From Motacilla alba alba (taxonomy: Eukaryota > Chordata > Aves > Passeriformes > Motacillidae): 64,000 bases of DNA. The translations under genes and the position numbers were made by a program. Positions 36,995-49,270 of this stretch are shown here, piece after piece. The notes beneath the pieces were generated by a model, which was not told the origin of the DNA, did no database searches, and saw only the letters and a list, made by a program, of their open reading frames with translations. The stretch is from contig NC_052018.1 of the NCBI RefSeq assembly GCF_015832195.1, positions 31,648,115-31,712,114 on the forward strand, in the 5' to 3' direction. Position 1 is the first letter of the stretch. Each line of letters starts with the position of its first letter.

Positions 36995-37058
36995 AAAGCC
37001 TGATCTTATTAAATTCAAAGGAGCTCTCATTCTGAATTCAGTGGCATAATCCTGACCT
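36995..37058 (-). repeat. Ancient amniote repeat fragment, reverse orientation
   Basis: The plus strand reads 'aaagcctgatcttatt', 'aaattcaaaggagct', 'ctgaattcagtgg' and 'cataatcctgacc'. It follows the reverse complement of the pattern at 14301-14352, with the same order of cagtgg, caa-gg and atcctgac words. It appears to be a second, independent copy of the same very old family. Confidence 0.5.
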
Positions 37059-40000
37059 TTGTGACAGCTCTGAGGCATATTTTTAATTTCTGCCTGGGGG
37101 TACCTGAACTGAGTTAGATAAGATTACCAAAAGCCTTAAATTAAGTATGTGTGGAATGTCTGCCAGCAGAAAGATCCTGCATCAGGAGGCGTTTCACTGA
37201 TACACCTTTACCAATAAGAAGCTTTTATTATGGAAATGGCTATAGTGGTGAAATTGTAACCTAGAGGAGCAAAACAGGGCATACCAGCAAAATGGAGATT
37301 TCCTAATATTTTAATGCTTAGTCCACAGGCTGCTTCCAGGAAGCACATCCGGTTTTTCAGGAATCCTACTTTGGCTGACACAGTTGTATTAATATGGATG
37401 TTTAGTCTTTCCATTTGTGTCAGTGTGACAGTGAGCAGCACTACAGAAAACTCAGATGCCATGAGGTGTCAACAAGCTCAGTAAAAGCAGTAGCATAAAG
37501 GATGTACCAGTAAACACCAGAGCCAAAGGTCAATCATCTACCACATAGGAGCAGGAGGAGTTCAGGAAAATCCAGGCATACATAAGCAGGGACAGAACAG
37601 TGCTGAGCTCTGAAGATGAATTTCAAGTCTTTGAATTTGGTGTTAAAAACAATCAGATCCTCTACAGAGAGACTGAAAGACTGAGGTGATGAAAACACTC
37701 AGTTAAGATGGTGACTTTAGCTGGGGCTAGATCAGCTAAAATTATAACAAAATTAATTTAATAATGAAATAATAATAATACATAATAACCGTAACTATGA
37801 AAATATTATAATAAAATCAAAAAAGCCACCAACATAGTCTGAAAGTGGATTCAGGTTGGAGGGAGTCTTTAGCACCATGAAAGGCACCATCCATACCACA
37901 GTTATGTAAATATAAACAAAATCAAAATTATGTATGAGGGAGAAAATAAATAGGTATGCTACGTCTACTTGTCTTCCACAAAAATCACCATGTGTATCGC
38001 CAAAACATAAATTACTTTTTGATTTGATATAGAATCGACCTTGGTTTCACTGTAGTCATTAGAAGAATTGGCTATCTTTCAAATATGAAACCATCTGTTG
38101 AATAGCTACATTATATATTCCACAGATTTGATTGGAAAATCCCAGAGCTTCTTTGTGGACACCTGTTGAAAAGAGTAATTTTAGCCTCCTCCTCCTCCGT
38201 TTTGAAGTGGAAAGGAAGACAGATGTATGTAAAACCACAACTCCATGTGTTCGAGTTTGAAGTTGCTATTAGACTGTTCAAATGTCACTTCATTTGACAG
38301 TTATCAGGCTAATAATTTGTCCTTTGATTTAAAAAACTTGGCTAAAAGTAAATTGTGTGAAAAAAGGGAAGCTGTATAACCACACATTACACTGAACAAC
38401 AATGAAACCAAAAAAAGAGTCAATATTACCATAGCATTTTCCCAGATTTTGCCATCCCTACATTTTCAGAAGGTCAAATTTTTCATTTCTCCACAGTTTA
38501 ATTTGCCAGATATTTCATTAAAGAGAAGAGGCAGTAACTTTCACTCTAATGTCAAGATGACAAAGACTGTACAAATCATATTGTCTCAGATTTATTTCTC
38601 ATTGTGTAGCCTTCTTATGAAAAAAATTACTTTCTCAGGATATGCCCTTATTAAAATGTAATTCCAAAGTTTCTTTTTGAGACTTAGATATGGGATACCA
38701 TAGTGATTTAGTAATTCCACAATAATGATTATCACATTCAATGATAGTTGCCAAAGAGTGTTTCTGTTTAGTGCTTTAGTGTGCCCCTTGCTATGAAATA
38801 AAATGTACACTGTGTTACTTTTTGCTTTTAAGAATTTTCTTCCATCGTAATACTTAACTTATTTTATCATTTCACAGGCAGTTACATTCTCAATCACCAA
38901 GCACAAGTTGCTTCAGAGTATTTTAATTCCATCCAATCCATCCACTGCTAAGATGTGGTATTGATGTCATTTATGTAGTATGCAGGGATGCAACTAGAAT
39001 TATTTAGCTAAAGCAAGACATTCTCATCTCCCTGAGGCAGTCCCAGCATCCACAGACTAAGTGTCAAACACCACAGACAGTCAGCACAGACTCAGTTAGT
39101 TCATTCCTTCTTTAGGACAAATATTTTTCGTCTGAGACAATTCTACATAAATCTGTGAACAGGGTTTTAGCACAGGGTAAGTGCATTCTTTAAATCTCTG
39201 CCTTCGTAGCTGAATTCACATTGCATATGAACTTACAATCAGTCTCTTAAAAATTCATGCGCACTAGATTTTTTTGTTTGCAGAAAACAGCTTTAAAAGA
39301 GGTGGCAGGGAGGAGTGGAATTCATTCTCCAATTGATCAAACAGCTTTTGTCAGTTAAGACAAAGTAAATCACACTAAGCAATTCCTCCCTTAAATTACA
39401 CGACCACTATGGGGCCACTATGAGATATGCATTTCCAACAACAAACAGGCTTCCATCCTGCTGCCAGGGTAAAACTTCTGAGAACTGGCTTCTCATTTAT
39501 TTTGCTGATAGAAACATACATTTTAACAACAATGACCCAGCTCAAGCACATTTAGGTACAATGAACATAAGGTCAGTCCTTAGGACAGCTGCATTATGCT
39601 GATAATCAAAGCAGCAGAAATTAATATTCATTCTATGTAAATAAGCACAAGAACCAAGAATGGTTGTCACTAAGATAGTATGAAAGGCACCAGGTGTATC
39701 CTAAAAGTTAGCAAGGAAACAAAAAGCACAAATGTGCTGGGCCACAAACTATTTGGTTAATTCAGTTACTGAATGGCTGTTTCCTTTTATTTCTCACACA
39801 GGTTGTCACTGTTTTTAATAGCTGCTGGACTATCCTTGGTCAGAGACGATATGTATTCTATTATTAAATCTTGATTTGTCTTCTGTCTGCATGTAAGCAG
39901 ATATAAACAAGATACACGTCAAAATCTATGCACATTTTTTGATATTACTACTATCTAGTTCATTATGCTTGTTCTCAGAACTGCAAGAATTATTTAAGCA

Positions 40001-43000
40001 ATGCTTTTCTAAAATGAAAACATAAAAAAAACCTCTAAAACTTTTATCTCAACTTCCATCTATTGACATTTCCAAATTATTCAGAAGATTGTTCAAAGAA
40101 GGAAAGAGACAATAGACATTAGAAAAGAAAATTTTTGTTAAAAAAGACACTAGAAAATAAAGATTATTGTGAAAAAAAAACCAAAACAACACGATGGAGT
40201 GGTTAACTCAGTCTTACCTGTCAGCAACACGGACCTGGGAATATATCCTTTACAGTGCAAGATCACAGTAGCCTGTCCCACAGCACTACCACAGGAGTAG
40301 AATGATCCAGCTCAGGAGATCACAGAGACTTCTCCCACTTTTTTTGGTCTACCAGCAGTTGAAGTAACGAAGGAAACAAGGTAGAGAGCAGAAGACCGGA
40401 GCTGCTTCTCGCAGAAATCCCAGGCAGGAGAAGTAGGAGGTATACTCTGTCTGTGTCTCACCCAGACTTTTGTTTAAAAGTTTTTTCAACTGTTGCTAGG
40501 TGGTGTTAGGCTTTGGCAGTTTAGTTCTCAGATTGTATTTCCCCTCTTCTGGTCTCTTCACACAGTGTTACAGCAATGACTTTGTTGAGCTCAGCTCGCT
40601 TGTGCTATATTTAACCAGTGTTCTCAGCAAGTCAAGCCTGTCAACAGCTGAGAAGTTTGGAGCAGGCTTTGCTGAGTTCCTCAGCTGCTGAATTATCAGT
40701 GGATGTTGCACTGCACAGCCCAGCTACTACATTCACTGAAAGATTGTGGGGAAACTGTCAAATCCTTTTAAGGGCTTCCAGTGACTTCACAGGAGTAATT
40801 ACTATTTAAAGCACTAAGTTCAAGATGTGTGTTTAGGCATATATTTTAGACTGCTAAAGAAAGGATACTTGTGTTCACTGCAGATGAGTTCAATTATTTA
40901 TACAGTGAGAATTTTCCTAGGACAAGTAGGAAGTTTATAATTTGAAAGGTATGCACTTCACTTGAGGAAAAATTACACGTGGGAAGAACTTTTTGCAGCA
41001 TAATTTCTTACAGAGTTTAAATATACTAAGATGACATGGAGAAATTAATGAAGGCTTAGGGTGGAAAGTTTTCACTCTGATATTTATTCCAAAGACAACC
41101 TTTTTCTCCCAGACCAAGAGCTTCCTGCAGTTATTCCTACACTGTCTCTCACTGAAGGAAAGGAAAGCCACACAAATCACAATTGGTTTGACAGGAGTAT
41201 TCAGAACACATTACTCCGGGGCTGTAGGCACTCTGATGTATCCACACTTGCTTCTGGATCTAATTACTATTCCTAATTCTAAGCCACAAGTCTCTTAATC
41301 AACAGACCAGCAGTAACATTGGACAGCTTTCAGCCCACAAACTGTCATGGTATCAAGACTCAAAGATGTTGCAGTTCTCAGATTCTAGAACGAGGTTCTA
41401 CCATCTCATGGCAGAACAGCCTCTGTAAAGGTCTCTGGCAAGGAAAATTCCCTACCCCAACTACTCCGTTCTCATCTGAGCAGTACTTCAGCGTTAAAGG
41501 CAGAAAGAGCCTCCTTTGGAAGGCTCTTCTCTAGTGATGATCTGAGGTATTGATCTAGGGCTAGATGAAGAGGCAGGGAAGAAAGACAGGAAAGAAAAAA
41601 GCAAAATGATGCCAAAAAATTTGCTGGTTGATATTTATATGTGGGGACACACCAACCTTGCAGAGCAAAAAAAATGTTCAAGCAGGTGATAATAGGACCC
41701 TGCAGTGATGCTGGGTGTCTGTGCAAGGAGTAGGAGTGCAAAGGTATCACACTGTGGCAATTTCAACATGCAGGAACATAACTGGCCACAAGGATATGAG
41801 ACACCAGAGGGTGAGTACAAGCCTTACGGGAAGCAGCTGTGGGATGAGCTGTAGCCTGGTGCTCTAACCCTGTCTCTGGAATTACTTCTGCTTGATCTGT
41901 GTCATTATCTAAACAAGCAAGGAACAATGAGAAAATACTTTCATTCCCAAGTTGCTCATAAAGAGAAAATGAAATAAATTTTAGGTATTATGTCAAGTAA
42001 CTGATATTTAGACATTGATGACACATTTATGAAAGCTCCAAACACTTCCATCACGTCAAATATATTTTGTTTTGGAGACCAAGTAATAATCACTAATTTC
42101 CATTTGCATTTCAATATTTGACTTGGACAGAATAGTTAGAATGTATAAAAATTAGGAAAACTTCTGTTTTTCAAAAACAGTTATTTGGAAGATTATTTTA
42201 GAGACAAATAATATATTGGCATAAAGTTTGCTGGTATATGCTGCCACTTTGAACTGAAGTGAGATACAGATATCCACATTCTAAAATGAATTTCTAACTT
42301 AGTTCCCTCATAAAATTGAGGTGCTCCAACCAGATGTGTAACTTTTTTACTATTCTGGCTTTAAATTCTTGCTCAAAGTGCAGTATTAACAGCACTTTAT
42401 TCATTCAAGGATAATAAATCAGGCAAACAAAACAATTAACTTGGCTTATAGGTCTCAGAAAAAACCAAGTGATTCTCAACATTTCTCTCCCATTAGCTCC
42501 TGGCACATTCACTGAGTGGAAAACAATGCAACTTCTTAGGAGGCATTCTCTGCTGCCAGCCCTTGTGGGTGAGTTTCAATAGTGACCTGCTGGTGCGAGT
42601 CTGCTTGTTCTTGTACACTTGCAAACTCGCTCCCCAGCTGTGCACCATGGATATAATGTTCTAACACCAGGGGAATTTCAGAAAAAAATGTAGGTAAAAT
42701 AGAATAGATTAGGTTTTTCAAGTCAGTCAGAGATTATATAAAGACTGTATGGGAAAGGGTGTAATTAATCAGCAATACTGGAAGTGTAAAGCCTTTAACT
42801 CTGTGCTGTATGAAAATGGTCCTCATCAAAGTTTTTCCCCTACTGAATAATGGAAAAAATAATAATAAATAGACAGGTTGTGGAGGGTGGAAAATAAAAG
42901 GAAAAACAAAACCATGAAAGAGACCTTTTAGTTTGGCATCCTATGTTAGGTCCTAATGTCAATAAAGACCGTCATCCAAAGTCTTAGTGACATCCTCCAA

Positions 43001-45404
43001 CTAAGTCTAAAGAGTAACCTTCTTATAATTTCTGATAATTATGTTCTCTCTTAGTCAAGCAACCAAGATAATGGAGTCCAAAGTAAATAATTCTAAGAAA
43101 ATTTGTGACGGAAGCCAAATATCTCTATTATTTAAATCAAACCACCAAAGGCCAGAGCAATGCAAAAAAGGGAGCAAAATGTGGCATTAGAGAGAGAAGA
43201 AGAGCAGCAGCAGGACTTGTTGCCATTTTCAAAGATAATGCTAATCACTAATACTGATGAGGGCCTGTCACTGTTCACACGACCATATTTCTTTGTACTT
43301 ACATTGCTAGAAAATGAAAGAAAAATGTTTATGTTATGAGCTGTTCTAGAGAAATTCCAGGCTTGAGGCAGAAATTACTGGCAGAAAATCTATGGTTTTT
43401 ACAGAGAAGATCAAAGCAGATGTCTTCTTCTGACCTTACAGGTTTCTCTTGACCTTAAAATGTATGCCTGTAAATAAGATTTTTCTGGAACACATACAAT
43501 AGTATTACTATGTAATTTTTATCTCAGCCATCCATCACTTTGATGTACAAGTATATCTCATTCTCTTAGTCATGGAGGCATTCAGAGATACAGCCTAGTA
43601 CCTTTGTCCTTTTGAAATATTTTGAAATATTTTACATCAGCCTTAACTGGACCAATACACTGGGAAAAAAAATCTATGTGAACTTAGATAACTGTATGTC
43701 CTGGTATAATTCTGTGTGAGCAACCACTGTGAGTTCTTCATCGAGCTGCTCCTTAAAATGTGTTGGAGTAAGTAATCAATATTTTAGTTTCTAACATATT
43801 GTTTTTTTCATTTGCTTGAAAGGTAGTGCACCACAGTTTTGTGATAACCTGCTTTCATACTTATTGCTCACATCCATCGATCTCTATTATTTTAGACTAT
43901 GCTACTGCTTTTAGCTTTGTTTTGGCTTTACAGTATAACTTGTGCTTCCTTACAGTTTGTTGGAAGGGAGGGTGTTGAATCATGTTTTGATTAATAAGAT
44001 CTTGGCTATACCCCTACAAATCTGTATTTTGGGAGGGATAGGTATTGATTTTTTTAGTTTTCCAGATAGTATTGTCACCTTATAAAAGCCGACACTGCCT
44101 TTTAGATGTTAGGTGTGCTATATTTTCATCCCAGCACCTGCTTTTTTATAACCAAAGAAATAAACATATTTCTGCATTTAGTTCATATATTCAGTTTAGT
44201 TGTCTATTTTATTAGCCTGCCAAAAAGATCCCCACCACAGTCACCTCCAGGAACACTTGGAATGTTATAGTATTTTCTGTAATAGTTTTGCATGCTTTAT
44301 CAGTGAAATAAGACAGGGTGTCTTTCATTTCAATTCTTCATATGCTGTCTTGATCTATATACTGTCTTCAAGAAACATTTTTTGCTTTTTTTTAAAGTTG
44401 TAATCTTAATGAAAGCAACATATTAAAAGGCATGCCCATTTCAGTTATTTTATATTTATTTTTCCATTGTACAAAGAAAAAATATTGGCATCCCATAAGA
44501 TGTCTTCAAATGAAGTGAGGTGCAGATCAAACATGGGACAGCTAGATATAAAGCCACATCAAGAACATCAGATGGCCCACTGGACTTAGGCACAACCCTG
44601 TCTCCAAAAAGGACAGAAAAAACAGCGATAACTTTAGAATCACATTTGAACACTTCTGAATCCAAAGCCCCAGAATCTGGTTTCACTACAGATGGGTCGA
44701 ATAGAGACAGCAGGAAGCACCAGTCTGTAGGAACATGTCAAATCAGTCCTCTGGAAATGGAGTAAATCATCTTATTAGCTTCACTGCCACACCCCAGGAG
44801 TGGTACACAACTTGCCCAAAAACTAAGATAAAAATTAGCTGAAAATTGACTATTTGCTTTTAAGGCCAGAATAAACTATTTTCATAAGCTAAGAGAGCCT
44901 CCTACACAGGAAAGATTGTGGAATTTTCTTCATGCAAAACAGTAAGTTGCTGCGAATTAAAGCACATCTTTGAGAAAGATTACATAAATCAAACACGGAT
45001 AATTTGCCACAGTGATGTATAAGTCCAGGAGTCAATTACACTGCCTGTTTCAAGCAATCCCAACCTTTGCAATCTATTTCCAGTTTGATGTTGGCTGACT
45101 TGAGCTCCTAGACCATGATGGTTAGTCAGTGGCCTTCAACCTCTCTCTATTTGTTCAATTCTAAATAAGTTCCTGTGGTTATTAACAACATTGAAGAGGA
45201 AATCTTTTTACTAGTGCTGTCTCCCAAACCACCCCCCTCATACAAATTAATAATTTTCAAGTGAAATTAAGAATTCTGAGATGAAACAGCAGTGTGTGTA
45301 AACTAACAACAATATACAGTAAACACGCAAACTAAGAGCAAAGAGTATTTTCTCTAAACAAAACAGATCATCTGAATTTATTATTAAAGCGGTGACACCT
45401 AAGG

Positions 45405-45620
45405 GCCAGCTCCCCAAGAAGGGTGGCTCTGTCCTTGGCAGCAGCAGCGCCAGCGCTGTTGGCTGTGCAGCTCTGGTCTGCCATCCCCAAGAGCACAGTG
45501 CCACCTATCAGCGTCAGGGTTAACTCATCGCGGCGGTGGGACAGGATGGCGACAGGCAGCTCTGCTCTCTTCACCCCGTTCTGCACCATCCCTTGCTTCC
45601 TTGCTTGGTCTTCTGTGGGC
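45405..45620. other. CpG-richer island, possible retrocopy or LTR remnant
   Basis: This is the most CpG-rich short segment of the window (for example 'ctcatcgcggcggtggga' at about 45525-45541). It is GC-rich from about 45410 to 45610 and ends abruptly in AT-rich DNA. Read on the minus strand, an open frame (45368-45589, 73 codons) runs through it, and AATAAA (minus strand, 45377-45382) follows just past the GC-rich part. That layout would fit a retrocopy 3' end or an LTR fragment, but no protein or LTR family is recognised. A small regulatory CpG cluster is the alternative. Confidence 0.35.
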
Positions 45621-47794
45621 TAGGGGGAGGATTCCTCCATTGCACATCCCCAGATTGCAGCTGTATTTCCTATAACACACTGGCTTCTGTCATCCACTCA
45701 GAGCCAGGCACACGGCTCACTACAAGCCCAGACTGGTTACATCCTACTGCAATTAAGACATTGTAAGCCAACACTCATTCATTAGTGCTTCTCCAAATTT
45801 TACTGACAGGAGCCTAAAGTCATTATTACCTTATCTGTGGATCTGTAGGACTTGAACTGCTGAGGAGAAAGAAGGGGCTAAAACATATATAAGCATCCCA
45901 ATAGTTTAAAAATAAGTATCTGCCCAGACTCCTCTATCTAGGAACAACTAGGCTAGGAAGAAGTGGTCTTTCCCAGTTTTGTTTTCCTGGAAGCCTCAGG
46001 ACAAGATGCCCCAGAGATAAACCATAGATGTATTCCAGATGTAAATAACAGTCCAACTAACTTTTTTCTGTAGAGCTGTTTCCAGTCCCTTGACCAAACT
46101 GTTCACGAACACCTCTCAGAGACAGTCACAGCACTGGTACAAATAATTTGTGTGCAACTGAGCAGGAGAACAAGGAAGGGATAAGGTGTTTAGATTCAGG
46201 CACAAATCTGTGCTTGAGGAATATTTCTGCAAGGAGTCAGAGGCAGAGTTTTGAGATTCAGGGTTTTTAATCTCCATGAAGTATCAAACACATGCCATTT
46301 TCAATGTAAAGAAAAAGAGAATATATGCAAAATAATCTTACTGGACATAATTTACATTTTCTGGTTTTACTTTCACAGATCAAGAGGAGGAATCTGCTTT
46401 TTGCTTTCCTTTATTTAAAATGTAGTGAACAATAATGAAGAGGGCTTAGTTAAATTGGTGTTCCAGTAACTTGCCTATGAAAAGACATTGCTTGCCAGTG
46501 ATAGAAAAAAGTACTTAAAAGGGACTTGTTTTTAAGCAGTGCTGTTTAGAACAGTTCCCTAAGCACAGCATTTACTGGGGAGTGTTAGGTGAGATTATTT
46601 TGCTTTTTTATTGACTGTTGAAAGGGCAGGATAATATAGATAACAAAACATTGATAGTAACAAGTGCAGGTGGAAATAGGAAATCTGGGGGGAAAGAATG
46701 TTCTATTGCTTTAGAGTCTGTTTTGCCCATATTAGCATACAAACTATCTGTATATTTTGGCATGAAAACTATAAAAATACTTTTGTTTTGGTTTGATTTT
46801 GGAAACAGCAGAAGGATTTCTATTTTTAAATCATATCTGTTGGAAAACATCCTCTGTGAAAAAATCCCCAAATGCTACTCCTGTTATTGCCCATAAGTTA
46901 TCAGTTGGAATTACAGAAAAAGTTTGAACTATAACATGTTTGGGCTGAATATAAAATCTGCCACCTTCATTCTGACTACAAAGCACTATGCTGGAATACT
47001 AACCACCATATGTGACTTAAACCACATGTTCATCATGCCAAAGAGCAAACTAACAAATCTAAAGCCCTTTCTTTTGTATGCAGAGCCTATGCAACTGCTT
47101 AGGGAATCTATCTGAACCAAAACCTGCAATGAATGTCTGATAATCTCAATACAGACTGGTGTCTAATACCTTTCTACTCACACAAATTACTTAGATGAAA
47201 ACCCCTCTAAGTTGGAAGAAACTACCTGAGACTCCTTATTCCTCATAATTAGAATTCAATTTTTTAGAGAAACAGTGATAGGAAATGAGATAAGGAATCC
47301 ACAGGCAACAGGGAAATATTTTGGTGCACAATGCAGAAATAAAGAGAAGGGATACAGAGGAAACCAAACCTACAATAGCAAGAACACTACAGGAGACTTC
47401 CTCATAAGGCATCCTTCCTAAAAAATGAAAGGGAAATAAAGCAAGTACCTTAAACACTCCTCATCCTCTAAACTACTGCCTTTCAGGGTATGAAAAATCT
47501 CAGCAGAACAAGGTACTTACTGAGTCAAAGGTAAGCATCAATCACCACTGACAACCATATAAGTTTCCTTCTTTTTCATTACCTAATTTAAGCAGACCTA
47601 TATTCAGTCAGTTCCTGAGGATCCCCACTTGTGGTAATCAAAAGCATAACAGTGCCAAGACTGCTTAGCAGAGAAGCTATAGACAGTAATGCCCAAAGAA
47701 ATTTGTAAAAAACCTCTATCATACTATTCATTCTATTAGGTCACCTTTGTCTTTACAAATTAACATATTACTACTTTCTACTTGCAATGTCTTA
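45621..47794. other. Non-coding stretch, no gene recognised
   Basis: No gene or recognised repeat. Short open frames (46618-46896 plus, 46608-46871 minus) overlap each other on opposite strands and resemble nothing known to me. Confidence 0.65.
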
Positions 47795-47851
47795 GTTTGG
47801 TTTTGTTGTGGGGGGGGGTTGGTTTTTTTTGTTTGCTTGGTTTTGTTTTTT
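47795..47851 (-). repeat. T/G-rich tract with a run of nine G
   Basis: T runs are broken by GG, with nine consecutive G residues (47810-47818). On the minus strand it is an A-rich, C-interrupted tract like those at 33311 and 27439. It lies directly at the 3' end of the CR1 copy that follows. Confidence 0.9.
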
Positions 47852-47860
47852 AACATATGT

Positions 47861-48005
47861 CACAGAATCAGACAACAGTTCAGATTCAGAAGAACTTCTG
47901 GAGGTCATCTCATCCAATTCTGCTCAAACAAGGTGACCTCCTAGAGCAGGCTGCCTAGCACCATGTCCAGACATCTTCTGAGTATCTCCAAAGATGGAGT
48001 GAGCA
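47861..48005 (-). mobile_element. CR1 LINE 3' tail, 5'-truncated copy
   Basis: Avian CR1 elements end in repeats of ATTCTRTG. The plus strand here starts CACAGAATCA (47861-47870), the reverse complement of that tail. It continues with 'cttctggaggtcatct', 'catccaattctgctcaaac', 'tagagcaggctgcc', 'catgtccagacatcttctg' and 'agtatctccaaagatggag', in the order of the CR1 3' untranslated region read backwards. Similarity fades after about 48005. The copy is short and 5'-truncated, as is usual for CR1. It is better preserved than the CR1 at 17385. The subfamily is not determined. An overlapping minus-strand frame (47924-48112) is not coding. Confidence 0.88.
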
Positions 48006-49228
48006 CAGCAAATGAACAGTACCTCAGAGCAGATCTGTCCGCAGCTGGGAATTAGGTACCCAGTCTGAGCTGCTTGGTTTTGCTTCCTCTGTAGTAAATC
48101 AACATCAGTCATTGAGAGGAGATGATTGACCCCTCATTTTAGGACAGTAAAAGTAATCTGATAAGAATCTAGTCTGCAGCACAATTCCACATCTTCTATT
48201 TTTCCCAGAGTAATAATTTGGGTTTTTTCATGAATGTTTTTAGTAGTATTTCTCATGTGTTATTTTATGTAATGCATTATTAAGAAGTAAATGAAATTTA
48301 GGCTTCACAAGAAAGTGAAATAACCAGATAATTCTTTGGGTTTTTTTCCCAGAAATTTCAGAAGTTTAACTTCAGAAGCCAGAGTTCAACTACCTAAGAA
48401 AGGTCCAAAGAATATCTTGAACTACGCATTTCAGTGATACTGAGAAAATTTACAATTCAATTCAAATTCAGAGCTGATGCACTTTATGCTACTTCTGTTG
48501 TATTTTCTCTAGAATCCACATTAAATCTAAGATTTCTTTAACCAAAACCAGATCTCTTTTTGGCAAATATTACCCCCACATTCCTCCTTTACAGAATGTG
48601 GGAGGCCAAGATTTTTCAGTATTTTGTGCTTCCCTCCCACATATATAACTCTAAAAATTGAGGCTTGCTTTATTTTGTCATGTTTTTCCCCCCAACTCTT
48701 TCATATTAAGCAGATTTTCTTTCTCCCTAAGGTCTAAGTAAATCCTTCTAGAAACTCAAGAATACACTCAGGCATCTCAAACTATTCCTCTGTATATCTG
48801 TCAGAGAGATGGCCTCCAGATCATCCACTAAGTGCTTCTGCATTGCTTGTGTTTTATTAGTGCTGCAGGTATGATTGGTTGGGGTATAAAAAAAATTGCA
48901 GCAAATAAAAAATCTCCAAGGCATCATAACTAAGACTCTTTTAGAGACAGTTTACCCTTCAGAAAACAACTAATTTAAAAAAAACCAAAATTAGTCTCCA
49001 GACTATAGCGACACAGTTGGGAATGAAACAAAATAGAACAACATGACCATTTTAAGCTAAAACCAAAACAAATCAGTAAAATATTGCAAAACAAATAAAA
49101 TAAATCGTTCTCAACAGAGAGTAACAAAGTACTGAAGCAAAACCTGAGCACCTGAAGAAAATAATAATTCTGCTGCAGCTGAAACATATGGCTGGTTTGT
49201 CACATAATTCTGTAGTGCTCTATAAGAC

Positions 49229-49270
49229 AAAAAAAAAAAAAAAAAACAAACCAAAAAACCCCCAAAAAAG
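49229..49270 (+). repeat. Poly(A) run with C-interrupted tail
   Basis: Eighteen A residues (49229-49246) are followed by CAAACC, AAAAAA, CCCCC and AAAAAA. It is the same class as the tract at 27439. No retroposon body is recognised on its left. Confidence 0.9.

Larger units (their letters stand above)
33986..45404. other. Non-coding stretch, no gene recognised
   Basis: About 11.4 kb without a supported gene. It holds an AT-rich low-complexity tract (34232-34344), an A16 run (35997-36012), an ancient repeat relic (36995-37058) and a small hairpin (42164-42180). The rest is unique AT-rich DNA with short chance frames. Confidence 0.65.

Noticed and set aside
41801..41815. CTCF-like word ACACCAGAGGGTGAG on the plus strand
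   Set aside because: It has mismatches at the first base and in the essential GGC core. It is mentioned only as a possible partner of the better site at 57572-57586.
42164..42180. Small hairpin with arms CTGTTTTT and AAAAACAG
   Set aside because: It is T/A-run based and short, and expected by chance in AT-rich DNA.
47924..48112. 62-codon minus-strand frame over the CR1 tail
   Set aside because: It lies in the CR1 3' untranslated region and is not coding.
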